This document shows positions 11,641-22,353 of a DNA stretch of 64,000 nt, in pieces. The translations under genes were made by a program, and so were the position numbers. Positions within the stretch are counted from its first letter, which is position 1. Each line of letters opens with the position of its first letter. The notes under the pieces are model-generated. The model did no database searches. It worked only from the letters and a program-made list of their open reading frames with translations, and was not told the origin of the DNA. The DNA is from CAYXZL01 sp964469925. Its GTDB lineage: Bacteria > Patescibacteriota > Gracilibacteria > Absconditabacterales > Absconditicoccaceae. Where the stretch lies: positions 1 through 64,000 of the forward strand of contig CAYXZL010000001.1 in NCBI GenBank assembly GCA_964469925.1. The letters run 5' to 3'.

Positions 11641-11665
11641 AGGTGTCCACACAGGACACTTTTTC
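11641..11665. terminator. Intrinsic terminator after the giant surface gene
   Basis: Stem GTGTCC (11643-11648 region) with GGACAC (11654-11659), loop ACACA, then TTTTT. The A run before the stem makes it usable from the minus strand too. It lies 28 bases after the TAG stop. Confidence 0.8.
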
Positions 11666-11834
11666 TAACAAAAAGGCAAATTTACACTAAAAGATAATGA
11701 AACATATCGAGGGAGAGAAATTACTACAAATATTGTAATCCTTTTAAAAAAAATCATCAACTAACAAAACCTATTATAGGCCAGAACATGACCCACCTCA
11801 AAAACACAAATCAGCTTATATACTATCAAAAAAA

Positions 11835-13193
11835 CTACTTCTGCTCCTCAAAAAAATCCCAAATAGCCTTACCAGCAAAATCCGGCCACGTATGCGTATA
11901 ATACCTTCCATTTTCATAATCATCACTGTGAGGACATCGTATCACAGGTGCTCACACAAAACACTCCAAGTACTGCACACAGTTTCATCACTCAGGACCA
12001 ATTGGTTCAGTAACGTCTGGATTACAGCCATTTTGAGCCAACAATTGGTCACGAGCAACCAATCAAGATCTAAAATCAGTCAAAGCATCTTGAGGATTAT
12101 GCATAATAAGAGCTGCCGTAGAACCACTACACTCAGCGATAGAAGTTCATCAACCTACGCTGCCAATAGCACGAATAACATCACCACGAGCACAAGCCAA
12201 ACTATTAGTAAACCATGCCCCTAGAGAGTGTCATACTACAAAAATACGATCAGTATCAATACAATAGTGCTCTGAAAAATAATCAACCAGACTATCAAAA
12301 AACGCATAATCTCTCAAAGCCATACTAGCATCTCATGGGTCACTCCAACTACGCTGTGGTCACTCCTCTGGTAAGCCACTAGGATAGACAAAAATAGCAT
12401 TACCGCCCGCTGCCTGCTCTACCTTATAATAACTACGAACCATAGTATTCGGGTTCGTACGTCCGTGAAAAGCCACTACCAAAGGAGTCTTCCTGTCCTT
12501 TTGATAGTTCGCTCAGAGTGCGGTGATAAAACGACGAGTAAGACCTCACACCTCCAATGAGTGAGGAGCAACAGAAGGTGGAACTTGGCCACAGCCTTGA
12601 GAACGAGAATCACGCACACCACTAAAAGGAGACTCACCCGATCTATCCAACATGAGTTTATGAACAAGGAAAGACATATAAGAACGAGATATCAAAGCAT
12701 CGGGACGAATACTATAACGAGAGAAAATGTTGTTTACATGAACAAAGTCTAGATACGGTTCATACCAGAGTGCACTATCAGACTCCTGTGTTCACACAGC
12801 AAAAGTTTCTAATGCAATTTTAAGTCACTCTGCAAAGCTCACCTCTTTGTTCGGTTGGAAACTACCGTCAGGATAGCCCTTAACAATAGCGTGGTTCTTA
12901 GCATAGCACACATAAGGACTATATCGATCACTACCAATAACATCAGGAAAACAAGTAGTTCAAGTAGAAAAATCAGAGCCATAACGAGCGACAAGCACAA
13001 TTTTCACCATCTCCGCACGAGTAAGTTTGCGATCAGGACCAAAGCTACCATCAGGATAGCCCTGAACAACACCATGATTTTCCAAGTACAGAATACTATC
13101 ATGATACTTCGTATCAGCAATGTCAGAAAACGCCGCAAAACCAAAAAGGGGAAAGAAAAGACATCAGAGCAAAAAACCGACTAATATATTCAA
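11835..13193 (-). CDS. SLH-domain esterase (PHB depolymerase / feruloyl esterase family)
   Basis: 452 residues. No ATG fits the frame; the TTG at 13193 gives MNILVGFLLGCLFFPLFGFA, a good signal peptide, so I chose it. Two SLH repeats follow (about residues 22-125), each with GYPDGSF and TRAEMVKI-type helices, which bind cell-wall glycans. The catalytic domain (about 215-452) opens KTPLVVAFHGRTNP and has the nucleophile elbow GHSLG with Ser323, the first Gly being TGA; the closing HTWPDFAGKAIWDFF holds the likely catalytic His. The family hydrolyses ester bonds in polymers or plant-type phenolic esters. Together with the giant protein at 6487 this makes two exported esterases side by side, on opposite strands. 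TAG stop. Confidence 0.88.
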
Positions 13194-13220
13194 AGCAGTA
13201 AACAAGAAATAAATAAGTAT

Positions 13221-13509
13221 CTAGGGAAAGTAGCTATCACTCTTCAAGTAATCCGCATGAGAGTCTTCTCTGTCTTGAACAGTCGCTAAAAGACTTTTTT
13301 TCGCAGCATATAAAGTATGAGCCAAATCTAGTAAGGTTAAATCATCAACACCTTGTTCAGAACCATCAGTAATATTCAAAAAAAAGAAGAGCCTGCTCAC
13401 GAGTAGTAAAAGGGCATTGTACATCATCAACAAGCAACGACTCAGTCAACATAAAGAACGAAAAAACGAATAAAAACCCCCCTAAAAAAACAATTATAGA
13501 TAATCGCAT
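13221..13509 (-). pseudogene. Small exported protein interrupted by a +1 frameshift in a T8 run
   Basis: The frame starts MRLSIIVFLGGFLFVFSFFM (signal peptide) and reads VDDVQCPFTTREQALLFF up to a run of eight T (minus strand, + positions about 13377-13384). One base fewer in that run joins it to LNITDGSEQGVDDLTLLDLA and a helical tail ending KSDSYFP and TAG/TAA. Without the shift, the first frame degenerates into Cys/Arg-rich sequence. So this is one gene of roughly 95 residues broken by a homopolymer change: sequencing error, phase variation, polymerase/ribosome slippage or a true pseudogene. Family unknown. Confidence 0.55.
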
Positions 13510-13605
13510 ACTTATCAAGCAAATATGAGCACAGGGAAAATCTTTCACAAACAGCAGTAAAACACATTATCTTAACAACAAAAAAAGAGAGACCGAATAC
13601 CAAAG

Positions 13606-14034
13606 CTATGCACGATCACAATCTTTATGCACACGCCAATGATGATGATCGCAATGACTCGTTCTATGGAGTAAATACTCTCAAACAAAAATCAAAACTC
13701 CCAAGCCAATAATTCAAATAATCAGCCAAAGATCTTCCGCCTGATGAATATGTTCGTGGGCAAATTCCAATGTCTCCACACCTACCCACAAATGAATAAC
13801 AAAATGGAAAAGTAAAGGAAGGTATGTCGCCAAAAATCTCTGCCACACATACGTCAAACGCTCCCTCAATAATCATGCAATCACCACAACCAATCGATAT
13901 GTCGTATGACCAACACCCAAAGCAGACCACAGTCAGAAACCAGGAAACTCACGAAACAAAAGAAAAACAAAAACAAGTTCCAATCCGACAAACAACAAGA
14001 GATGTTTTCACACAAACAAGAATTTCTGTCTCAT
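13606..14034 (-). CDS. Polytopic membrane protein with His-rich C-terminus
   Basis: 142 residues, TAG stop. About four hydrophobic segments: HLLLFVGLELVFVFLLFR, a second around LVVVIAGLL, a third around LPLLFHFVIHLWVGV, and a fourth LWLIIGIIGLGVLIFVG. Between helices 3 and 4 and at the end are clustered histidines (FAHEHIHQAED and CDHHHWRVHKDCDRA), which could bind metal. Four TGA glycines. I do not recognise the family; the His pattern recalls small metal-handling membrane proteins but this is only suggestive. The plus-strand frame across it is a shadow. Confidence 0.65.
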
Positions 14035-14185
14035 ACTCAAAAGTAAAATAAAGCATCAACTATGTAGTGATGAATAAGCTCATTGCAAGCAATTAGCGGC
14101 AAAATGCCATAGCAAGTGTTGCTTTTCCCAAACAAAAAAACATCATGAAAAGCAAAACATACTCTTAAACTATTAGTATCAAAAA

Positions 14186-14479
14186 ATGTTGTGTTGCTTA
14201 TTTTGCAAAAAGTTCCATGTGGTAAAAAATGGACCGTTAGAAAGGTGAGGTCAAAGATACAAATGCAAAGAGTGTAAAAAACAGTTTTCACTGTGAGGAC
14301 TAAGGGGAACTTATTCGGAAGAATTCAAAAAAAAAGTAACAGATCTTTACTGTCACCACAAAAAAAAAGCCCAAGAAATAATTACCATATTTCGCATATC
14401 CTCCAGAACCCTTGTCAAACGAGCAAAGCTCCACAGGAAAGGCTGCCTATTATGCAAAGAAATTTTCTTAGACCCATAA
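14186..14479 (+). CDS. Transposase-type zinc-ribbon protein (InsA-like, orphan)
   Basis: 97 residues. The N-terminus carries two Cys pairs of a zinc ribbon, MLCCLFCKKFHVVKNG and QRYKCKECKKQFS, spaced as in the IS1/IS1595 InsA-type DNA-binding domains. A helix-turn-helix-like stretch follows (EEFKKKVTDLYCHHKKKAQE, then EIITIFRISSRTLVKRAKLH). TAA stop. There is no DDE catalytic domain in the next gene and no terminal inverted repeats that I could see. It is either a remnant of an insertion sequence or a domesticated regulator. The next gene starts 11 bases on. Confidence 0.7.
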
Positions 14480-14490
14480 AGGATATAACT

Positions 14491-15507
14491 ATGATTATGA
14501 AACTAATAATAGCTATGGCCTTCTGGACAATGTCCATTGTGAACCAAACTGGAAAAACAGACCTTCATATAGCAAACCCAAGCATATCTCAGACAAACAA
14601 CAACTGTACACAAACACCACCAACGCCAATATTCCAAGATCTCCAAGGAGGAAGAGCAAAAAATACAAAAAAACAATTTCAGCTAACACCCAAAGGGATA
14701 GAACTTATAAAGCAAATGAGGCAAAAGCATAAAGCATCAAATATTATGCCTCCAGAGTCAAAAGGGAAAAACCTCTGTGCAGGCTATATATTTGAATTAA
14801 GTGCAGTACTACGAGGTCCAGAGGCACCTACCACAATAGGTATGCTACACCCCAAAACAAGAAGTCCAGCAGATGCACGAGAACTACCATACACATACCG
14901 ATATCGCGGTGCAAACATAAGCTACGACATCGGCAACACAATAGGAAAACAACTAGCAAAAGACCCAAAACAGTACCGATCACGAGTATCCACAGAAGAC
15001 ATAGTAAGTTTTTTTGCAGCAGCATTTAGTGAAGCAAATCGTCTAAGCGATATTGGGTTTCTATACAACCAAACCAATTACGGCAATGAAATTGGTAGCT
15101 ACTGAAACTACAATTCTCACATAGCAAAAAACATGGGAACTTCTGATTTTGAAATAACTATCCAAAAATCAGACATGTCAGGAAATCAGGAAAGCACAAT
15201 CTTAAACGCCCTCCAATGCGACCAACGTATGGAAAAAAGACGACGACAGATCATGTCACATTACAAACGAAGAGTAAACAACTCCCCAGCATACATAGAC
15301 AGCACAGGACAATGGCGGAAAAAAGACGGCGTTTGTTACAGCACCTACACACTACAACAAGGAGACAAGCTCTCATATCAAGACATTACACTTGCTCACT
15401 TCTTCGAAACAGAACGCATAGACAGTCTCTTACAACTCGTATGTAAAGGAGAGTTTGCACCTATCAACGTCATAAACATCAATTCAAAGTTTCTCGAAAT
15501 ACAATAA
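14491..15507 (+). CDS. Exported hypothetical protein (338 aa)
   Basis: 338 residues, one TGA glycine, TAA stop. An AAAGGA Shine-Dalgarno-like site (14478-14483) sits seven bases before the ATG, unusual here. The N-terminus (MIMKLIIAMAFWTMSIVNQT) is a signal peptide or anchor. The rest is soluble: KNLCAGYIFELSAVLRGPEA, RYRGANISYDIGNTIG, EDIVSFFAAAFSEANRL, SDIGFLYNQTNYG, VCYSTYTLQQGDKLSYQD and HFFETERIDSLLQLV. The GFLYNQTNYG and FAAAFSEA patches look enzyme-like but I do not recognise the family. Its pairing with the zinc-ribbon gene upstream may be by chance. Confidence 0.75.
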
Positions 15508-15514
15508 AAAACAA

Positions 15515-16489
15515 TTAACGAGACCTCCGAGCCATGATACGATACAGTAAGGGGGAAAAAACAGCATCATAGTTACCCACATATTCTATCTTCGTTCATC
15601 AAAACTTTTCTTTAAATTGACCAACACCAACAAGGGGATGATTCGCAAAACCTGTCGGATAAGATCACCAATGGTCAAAAAAAGCATAGCCATTTGCAGA
15701 TCACCATAGCATAATAGCATGCTGCAAAAAAGCATGAGCACCACGATGAGCACTCCTAGAAGCTGCTCCATACAAGTAAATAATCGTATCACGATAAAAC
15801 ACAACAATGCTCCCAGCAACCACACGTCACTGCTCACAAACAACAAAAAGATTACCAAGACGATTTTCTGTCAAATGCAACTGCAAAAGCCTGTAAGTAT
15901 CTGGGGTCATGATGCGAATACCTTTAGCACAAGCCACTTCGCACCACAAAGCATAAAAGTCTCTCCAATGGGCATCCTGAGCAACGCACATTGATAATCA
16001 ATCAACTGTAGCCTTCTTAATATTTCTCAAAAGCATAGGATGCATCATGGAAAAAAGTTCCTGTTCAGACAAACACGGCGTTATGACAGTGCTTAGTGGC
16101 ATATTTTCCCTCCAAGAAACAAAAAATCACAAAGCAGACAAGTGGGCCTCTTTTTGATGCCTTATTTTAACAGATGCATCACAAACATCAGAGGATGTTA
16201 GCGAAGAAACATCCAAAGATTGCAAAACCGTATCACATCCAAACTGTAAAAATGAAGAGCCAAAACCAATATCTACCTGCCTACTAAACTCATGTAAAAC
16301 AGCAGAAGAATCAGTCAACAACAAATCATCAAATCACAAAATCTGGTACCAACACAAGGAGATCGGGCCAAGTTTCTTGCTTCTACGCACACCTCGCCAA
16401 TTACGACCACCAAGAGATACATCAAAAACAACTCTCTTATTAACATTGGACTGTAAGATACGCCACAATCAGGACTGAAAAAAGCTCAT
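15515..16489 (-). CDS. FemAB/FemX-family aminoacyl or acyl transferase
   Basis: 324 residues, TAA stop. FemX-type enzymes use aminoacyl-tRNA to add bridge amino acids to lipid-linked peptidoglycan. The start MSFFQSGLWRIL matches the family's F-x-Q-S-x-W opening; mid-protein has VAQDAHWRDFYALW, then the GNAT-like core VVAGSIVVFYRDTIIYLYGA and ASRSAHRGAHAFLQHAIMLW, followed by FFDHWGSYPTG and the closing FKEKFGGTKIEYVGNYD, the family's conserved end in which the GG pair is TGATGA. Transfer substrate unknown. It could shape the cell wall that the neighbouring SLH proteins bind. Confidence 0.85.
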
Positions 16490-16622
16490 AAGACAACACA
16501 AAAACAAAGCAACACTAACTTTAATGACAAAGTCAACAAAATTGACTATCACAGAAGAACAAATGGTGACAGTTAAAACACCCAAACTATAATAATACAA
16601 AGCAGTTTATCAATATTCTGCA

Positions 16623-18089
16623 ATGAAAAAGATACTATCAGTCATAACAAGCATCCTTTTTCTAGTACCAGTGCATAACGTACATGCACAAACTAACGAT
16701 CAACCAAATTGCTCAATATGTCAACAGGCTTCAACGACATTTACACGCTACATACAATTCGTATACGACACACTCAATGGTATACAAGCGGTAGGAAAAC
16801 AAGAAAACATAACAGGCAAACCAGCAACTCCATGATTATTTCAAAAATCGGCACTGACACTAAAAAATACTGATCCTTGGGAAAAAACAAGCGTGATCAC
16901 GACAAACAACATCACCAGAAAACTACAAACAAGTGTTATAGCAAGTGTATTATTTGCACAAGATACCATAGAGCTAAGCACTACTGACCTACTACTCGGT
17001 TTAAGCTCCAGTTTTAAAAACAAATGGTTCCAAAGGGACTTGGAGACACTCTACGATCTAGACGAACTCATTGATCAGAAAAAGCTACAACTCGCTGAAG
17101 CATGATCTTTTTTTAGTAAAGCAACAGCACAAGACAGAGACGCAATACAACAAATCATAAACAACTATACAACAGACTTATTGGACCCAACAAGGTCATA
17201 TATCAACAACAATCTGCACTACAATGAAATCATACACATATTAGAACAAAGCCAACAAAAGCGGAAGTATCTAATCATGCGAAACCTAACAAATCAATTC
17301 ATAGAAACAGACTCCAAAAGTTGACTGACAAAAGGACAATTTATAAGTACACAGCAACACAACATCACTATCGCATACAAACCCGACACTATACAAAAAA
17401 CGCAAGTAGAATATCAGTGTGGAAGATGAGTAAACTCATGCGATACCGATATCAAATCTTTCAGTAAAAGCATGGGACAAAACATAAAACAACAAGGAAA
17501 CGCCATGAAAGAAGCACTTAAAAGATTCTGACAAAGTGCACAAAACCTAGGACTTCTATTCAGAAAAAACGCAAATCAACTATCAGAAAAAAATCAGGAA
17601 AAATACGAAAGCTTCTTACAAAGAAAAAACGAACTAGCTTCATCATACCATTGATTAGATGGCCAATACACAAAATGAGATATGCGAGAAAAAATAGCAC
17701 TAACGACAAATTGAAAAAACCTAATACAATCTATGATCAACAACTATCAAAACAAACATACAACACAACAAAAAAGCAAACCCAGCAGTCAACAACAAAA
17801 CAAGGTAAACACAACAATAGCATCCAACAAAAAGCAATTATCATCAAGCTTCAAAAACAGGCTAGAAAAAGATCTAAACGAAGTATTGATAAGTGCATCA
17901 TTACACAGCGATATGGCAGAAACAAGCAATCCGCAAAAACTGACCAACATGATACCGCCATTAAACAAGCAAGTAGAAAACATAACCATAATTATTGGGG
18001 ATAGAGAAAGAAAAAACTCTATCATAAAAAACCTAGGAATAGCCTGCGAAAAACAGTGTAGTAACGCAGGATGAATTTGTCGATACTAA
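16623..18089 (+). CDS. Secreted hypothetical protein, first gene of a four-gene run
   Basis: 488 residues with signal peptide MKKILSVITSILFLVPVHNV, cleavage after HAQ. Mostly helical and polar, rich in Gln, Asn and Lys. Cysteines are few and paired: CSICQQA near the N-terminus, a central CGRGVNSCDTD, and CEKQCSNAGGICRY at the very end, which suggests disulfides outside the cell. About nine TGA glycines. TAA stop; the next gene starts six bases later. No family recognised. The overall look is of a coiled, extracytoplasmic structural or adhesion protein. Confidence 0.8.
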
Positions 18090-18095
18090 AAAACC

Positions 18096-19262
18096 ATGAC
18101 CAAAACACGATGTAAAACAAGTATAGCCTTTCTTATACTCCTAATATCTGGAACACTATATTGATACGCACAAAACATTGAGAGTACAAGCCTGGAAAGT
18201 TACCTAGAACAATTTTCTCAAGAGGCAGGGAAAGCTGAAATACAAAACACAAAAGAATTGATATACAATTTCTGCACAACAATCATAAATCCAAATACAA
18301 AAAAAGTATATGATCCCATAAGCGATTTTGTGTTTAGTAGTAAAGACTCAATCATTTTATATATACTGTGTACACCACTAGTAGACACAAAAAGTTTCAC
18401 CTCCATACTAGCAGGAGAAAAAACAATCCTAAAACAAACAAACCGACCTGACTATTCAATACACTGCGACATGACATCAGATTTGGATAGTTGCAATCTT
18501 TACAAACAATTGCCAAAAGCTTTTAATACGATAGCAAACGATCTAACAAACCTCAAACTGGCAGCCGCCTACTGAATGAGCGATAGTAGCAAATCTACCA
18601 ACGAATTAGCAAACGAGTTTGCTAAACAATACTTTTCTGGAACAGCACTATGTGACCCAAAAGATAGCGAAGATAACAGCTGCTCGTACCCAAAAACTTT
18701 TGATCATCTAAAAACATTTATATCACAAGCAAAAAGCCTAAGCAAGCAAACAACCACCATTAACGTAGAAAAACTGAATACTCGAAAAAATACCACAACT
18801 CAATGCGAAAGCAAAAAGGAAAACTACAACCTCATCATATGCTGACTACTGGGTTCACAAAGACCAAACACATATAATAGAAACACCCAAAGCACACTCA
18901 CAAATTTTAGTAATCTTTTGTACAATGAGTTTTTCCGACACAAGTTATTTATGAGTTATTATGAAGAAAGCCTGTTAAATAATATAAAACTTCAACCCTT
19001 TGTAGTAACCAGCAACACAGACAGACTGTTTACACAAGCACAATCCCAAGCATCTTTTATTGAACTAACAAATATCAAAACACAAAACACCATCGAACAA
19101 ACCATCGAACAATTAAGAATAATACAAAACAAGTTTCCCATACACATAGGACTAATGATGTACTACGAACGCCTTTTGGAGCTGAGAAAGACACTAGCAA
19201 AAATATATACCCCAATTCATCAACTTTACTACAAACTAAGAAATGTACAACAAAAAGAGTAG
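18096..19262 (+). CDS. Secreted hypothetical protein, second gene of the run
   Basis: 388 residues. Signal peptide: KTSIAFLILLISGTLYGYAQ, the Gly being TGA. The mature part is helical with scattered paired cysteines (YSIHCDMTSDLDSCNLYKQL; TALCDPKDSEDNSCSYPKTF), again pointing to disulfides. The C-terminal third is a long helical region (IEQTIEQLRIIQNKFPIHIG). TAG stop; it overlaps the start region of the next gene by up to 20 bases. No family recognised. Shares general design, though not obvious sequence, with its neighbours. Confidence 0.78.
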
Positions 19263-21300
19263 GGCTTTTCAAACAATGCTAAAGCTGCTATCACTCCTTA
19301 CTGTGATATATTTTGTTGTTCCAACACCAATAAAGGCAAACACAATCATAGACACAACGCTATTTGAAAGATACATAGAAGCAAAACAAAACAATATAAG
19401 CAATGAACTTCCAAGTAGTTTGTCCAAAGGTGATCTATACAAAAAGCTACGATCAGCTCAACACCAAAACGATACAATACAAATACAAGAGTGAGTACTA
19501 GCAAGCTATCAAACCATCATAAGGCAATTCCCGAATTGTCAAAACACAATAAAAACAAGCGACATTCATACCATACTACGACACACAAACACACACTATT
19601 ACAACCAAATAGAAAACTCCTTAAGCTTTTCAATGCAATGACGAGAAAATCAACAACAAACATCCTTATCGGAAACATGTCAAAGACTCATGCAGTGCAT
19701 ACAAAACAATGCTGACAGCATTAACCCACAAGGGAGCAAACAATGTACCAACATAGTAAACAATACATACAAAATAGCTTCAAGTTTCTCACAACAAAAC
19801 AATAGATTATTACATGGAAACCAAAGAAGAGAAACATTTGACAACGGGACACTGGAAGATAGCAGCTTTGATCTACTTCTCGATATGCAAACAATAGGAG
19901 ATCTATTATTTACTATCAACAAACCAACACCGAAAATCATATGGTACGAACTACCCAAAACACAAGACCTTGGATTATATAACAACACTCAAAATACAGT
20001 GACAAATCCTAGCAACACAACCGGACAGCAAAATAATACAGGAAACCAATCTAATAGCATCCCCAAAAACATAACACAGACGCAACTACCATACTACAAC
20101 AAATTACAGAACAAAGAAAACCAAACACAAACAAACCCTAAAGAAAAGCTAGAAAACGAAGTACAGCAGCTCATAAATCAGCAAGCAACACAACAAATAG
20201 CCCAATGAACAAACGGATTAACACTATTCGCAAACAATCTATGTCAAACCTGAATAATAATTACAGGAACAACAATTACACAAGAGCAAACAGAACGAGA
20301 AAACTATACAAATCAACTTGAAGACTATATAGAAACATTCGATACACAAGAGTGGATCAACAATGTACTATTGTGAACAGGCATAAGCAGTTGACAACAA
20401 AATGAACAAACAAACAGCGGTAACAACGCTACAGGGAACAACAACAATAACACAAACACAATAAACGATCTAGACGACGATATAGAACAAGCACAACAAT
20501 GCCTACAGACATGTAACAATATCTACTCACAAGAACAAAACACATGTCAACAAAGCAACGGACTAGATCAGGGACTATGTAACTATACTGCTACAACCAA
20601 CGTTCTTATCTGCAAAACCAAATGTATGTGTGGAATATCACCACAAAACACACCAGAAACGATGCAAAAACTGCTAACGTACAAAATAAGATATTGTATG
20701 GTTCCAAGCCAACCAAGCATAATAGCATCATCAACAAAAGTGTTAAGCATTGAAGCAATAGTCGATCAGATCAACGCAGTACTGATAGCACTAAAAGATA
20801 GTGGACAACTAGGAAAACGTACACACGTTAAAGAGTTTTTAGAGACATCGCATCAAAAAATAAAACTCAAAAACATGATAGTCTTCACAATAAGCGTAAC
20901 ATTCAAACCTATTTTCAACAGCATATCACACCAAGTTCAATCAGCACAACAAAAAGAAAAAAACCAACAAAAAGAGCAAAAATTATTAGAAACAAACAAC
21001 AAAAACAAATATATATCACTTGCAAATCCTGATAGTTACACTGTCGGTCAAAGGCCAATAATAAATCCACCCCACTACCACAAACTCCTTGAACAACTAC
21101 AGGAAATCGCAAAACTAAAACAAGAAAGAACAAACCAAGAAGAAAAAATACTAAAGCGGCAATATGAAAGCAACATGGACGAAAGTATAGGCAACTTCTT
21201 AATAAACAATAACTTATTCCGAGAAAAAGCCACTACGATACTGGAGGACCTGCAAAGCGTTACCGAAAGCCTAAAAACAACAATAGAAAAAAGCAAGTAA
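19243..21300 (+). CDS. Large secreted coiled-coil hypothetical protein, third gene of the run
   Basis: 685 residues from the ATG at 19243, which overlaps the previous stop; an internal ATG at 19276 is also possible and leaves the same signal peptide (MLKLLSLLTVIYFVVPTPIK). The middle is low-complexity Asn/Gln/Thr (NNTGQQNNTGNQSNS, NNATGNNNNNTNTINDL). Cysteine clusters CQRLMQCIQN, AQQCLQTCNNIY and CKTKCMCG suggest a disulfide-rich knot. The last 130 residues are charged helix (QKEKNQQKEQKLLETNNKNK; TILEDLQSVTESLKTTIEKS), probably a coiled coil. TAA stop. Function unknown. Confidence 0.78.
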
Positions 21301-21371
21301 AAGACCTAGCTTGCCATAAAATAGCAAATCACTACACTAACAAAACAATCTATCTTCATACAGCCCATACC

Positions 21372-22025
21372 ATGTTTGACAAAATACTCGTTATATTACT
21401 GATGATCTGTGCCTGAGTTTTTCTACGATTAACAATGGAGGAATCACAAAAACATCAATTACAGCTAACAAGTTCCTCGTCAGGGACAATACAAATCACA
21501 ACCTACCAACAAAACCAAAACACAAAATCACAAACAACAAACAATGAAACAAACTTGATCAAATGGGCACAAAGTAAAAAGATCACCAATGCAAAAACAC
21601 TAACAGAGTTTAGACCAAACGACGATCTAACAAGAGCAGAGTTTGCCAAAATGATAGTCACATACATGGCATCAGAGAACAAACTAGATACCAACGAAAG
21701 AAGCAGTCAATGTCTATTTTACGATTTTCAAAAAGCAGGCGACTTAGCATTATACATATACGATGCCTGTAACAACAGTTTGATGAAAGGAACAAACGGC
21801 TATTTTTACCCTCAAAACTCAGTGTCTATAGCAGAAGTGATAGTAACAATCACCAGAATTATCAGAGGAAACATGGACGAAACACTGCAGCCACGATACG
21901 CCAATTATACAGAATTTGCCAAGTTAAACAAACGAGTCGAATATGACGATATCAATCAGCTACAAATAAAAGCAAGCAGAATAAAGGCTCTTCAACTATT
22001 GTATAAAATGACACAAAAAAAATAA
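21372..22025 (+). CDS. Membrane-anchored SLH-type protein, last gene of the run
   Basis: 217 residues. N-terminal anchor MFDKILVILLMICAGVFLRL with a TGA glycine, then a Gln/Asn/Thr-rich linker. From about residue 70 comes an SLH-like module (EFRPNDDLTRAEFAKMIVTY) and a second one (YFYPQNSVSIAEVIVTITRI), both following the pattern of S-layer homology repeats that hold proteins on wall glycans. One Cys pair (SSQCLFYDFQKAGDLALYIY, then DACNNS). It may tether the three preceding proteins to the surface. TAA stop, ten bases before tRNA-Thr on the other strand. Confidence 0.78.
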
Positions 22026-22034
22026 CAAACAAAA

Positions 22035-22107
22035 AGCCACCAATCGGAATCGAACCGACGACCTATCCCTTACGAGAGGATCGCTCTACCTACTGAGCTA
22101 TGGTGGC
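22035..22107 (-). tRNA. tRNA-Thr (anticodon CGT)
   Basis: Complete cloverleaf: acceptor GCCACCA, D stem GCTC/GAGC, anticodon loop CTCGTAA between ATCCT and GGGAT, T loop TTCGATT, discriminator T. CCA is not encoded. Reads ACG. Confidence 0.95.
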
Positions 22108-22176
22108 ACAATCAGACAAATACAAGAGGAATTCTAAAAAATAAAGAATCTTTCGCAAGCGACAAATTAGAAGAAA

Positions 22177-22199
22177 AAGAAAAAAGTAGCAAACGCTAC
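22177..22199 (-). terminator. Intrinsic terminator downstream of tRNA-Lys
   Basis: On the minus strand, stem GTAGC-loop-GCTAC (22199-22186) is followed by a T run with one C. It lies 20 bases past the tRNA-Lys 3' end, closing the ribosomal/tRNA unit before tRNA-Thr. Confidence 0.7.
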
Positions 22200-22218
22200 C
22201 CTCCAGAGTATTTCAGAT

Positions 22219-22291
22219 TGGGCCAGCCGGGGTTCGAACCCGGGACCACCAGCTTAAAAGGCTGTTGCTCTACCGGCTGAGCTACTGGCCC
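22219..22291 (-). tRNA. tRNA-Lys (anticodon TTT)
   Basis: Acceptor GGGCCAG paired with CTGGCCC, anticodon loop CTTTTAA, T arm CCGGGTTCGAACCCCGG, discriminator A. CCA not encoded. Lies after rpmB on the same strand. Confidence 0.95.
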
Positions 22292-22353
22292 TCAGCACTA
22301 GCAATACTTATGCTAGCTCACTATGTAAGAATCACAACAAAAACACGAAGGTC

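Noticed and set aside
13824..14051. 75-codon open frame on the + strand
   Set aside because: Antisense to the His-rich membrane protein at 13606-14034, which has clear helices. The + frame has no domain character.
14293..14490. Upstream extension of the 338-aa gene
   Set aside because: It would overlap the zinc-ribbon gene in another frame and has basic nonsense-like sequence. The ATG at 14491 has a Shine-Dalgarno and a signal peptide.
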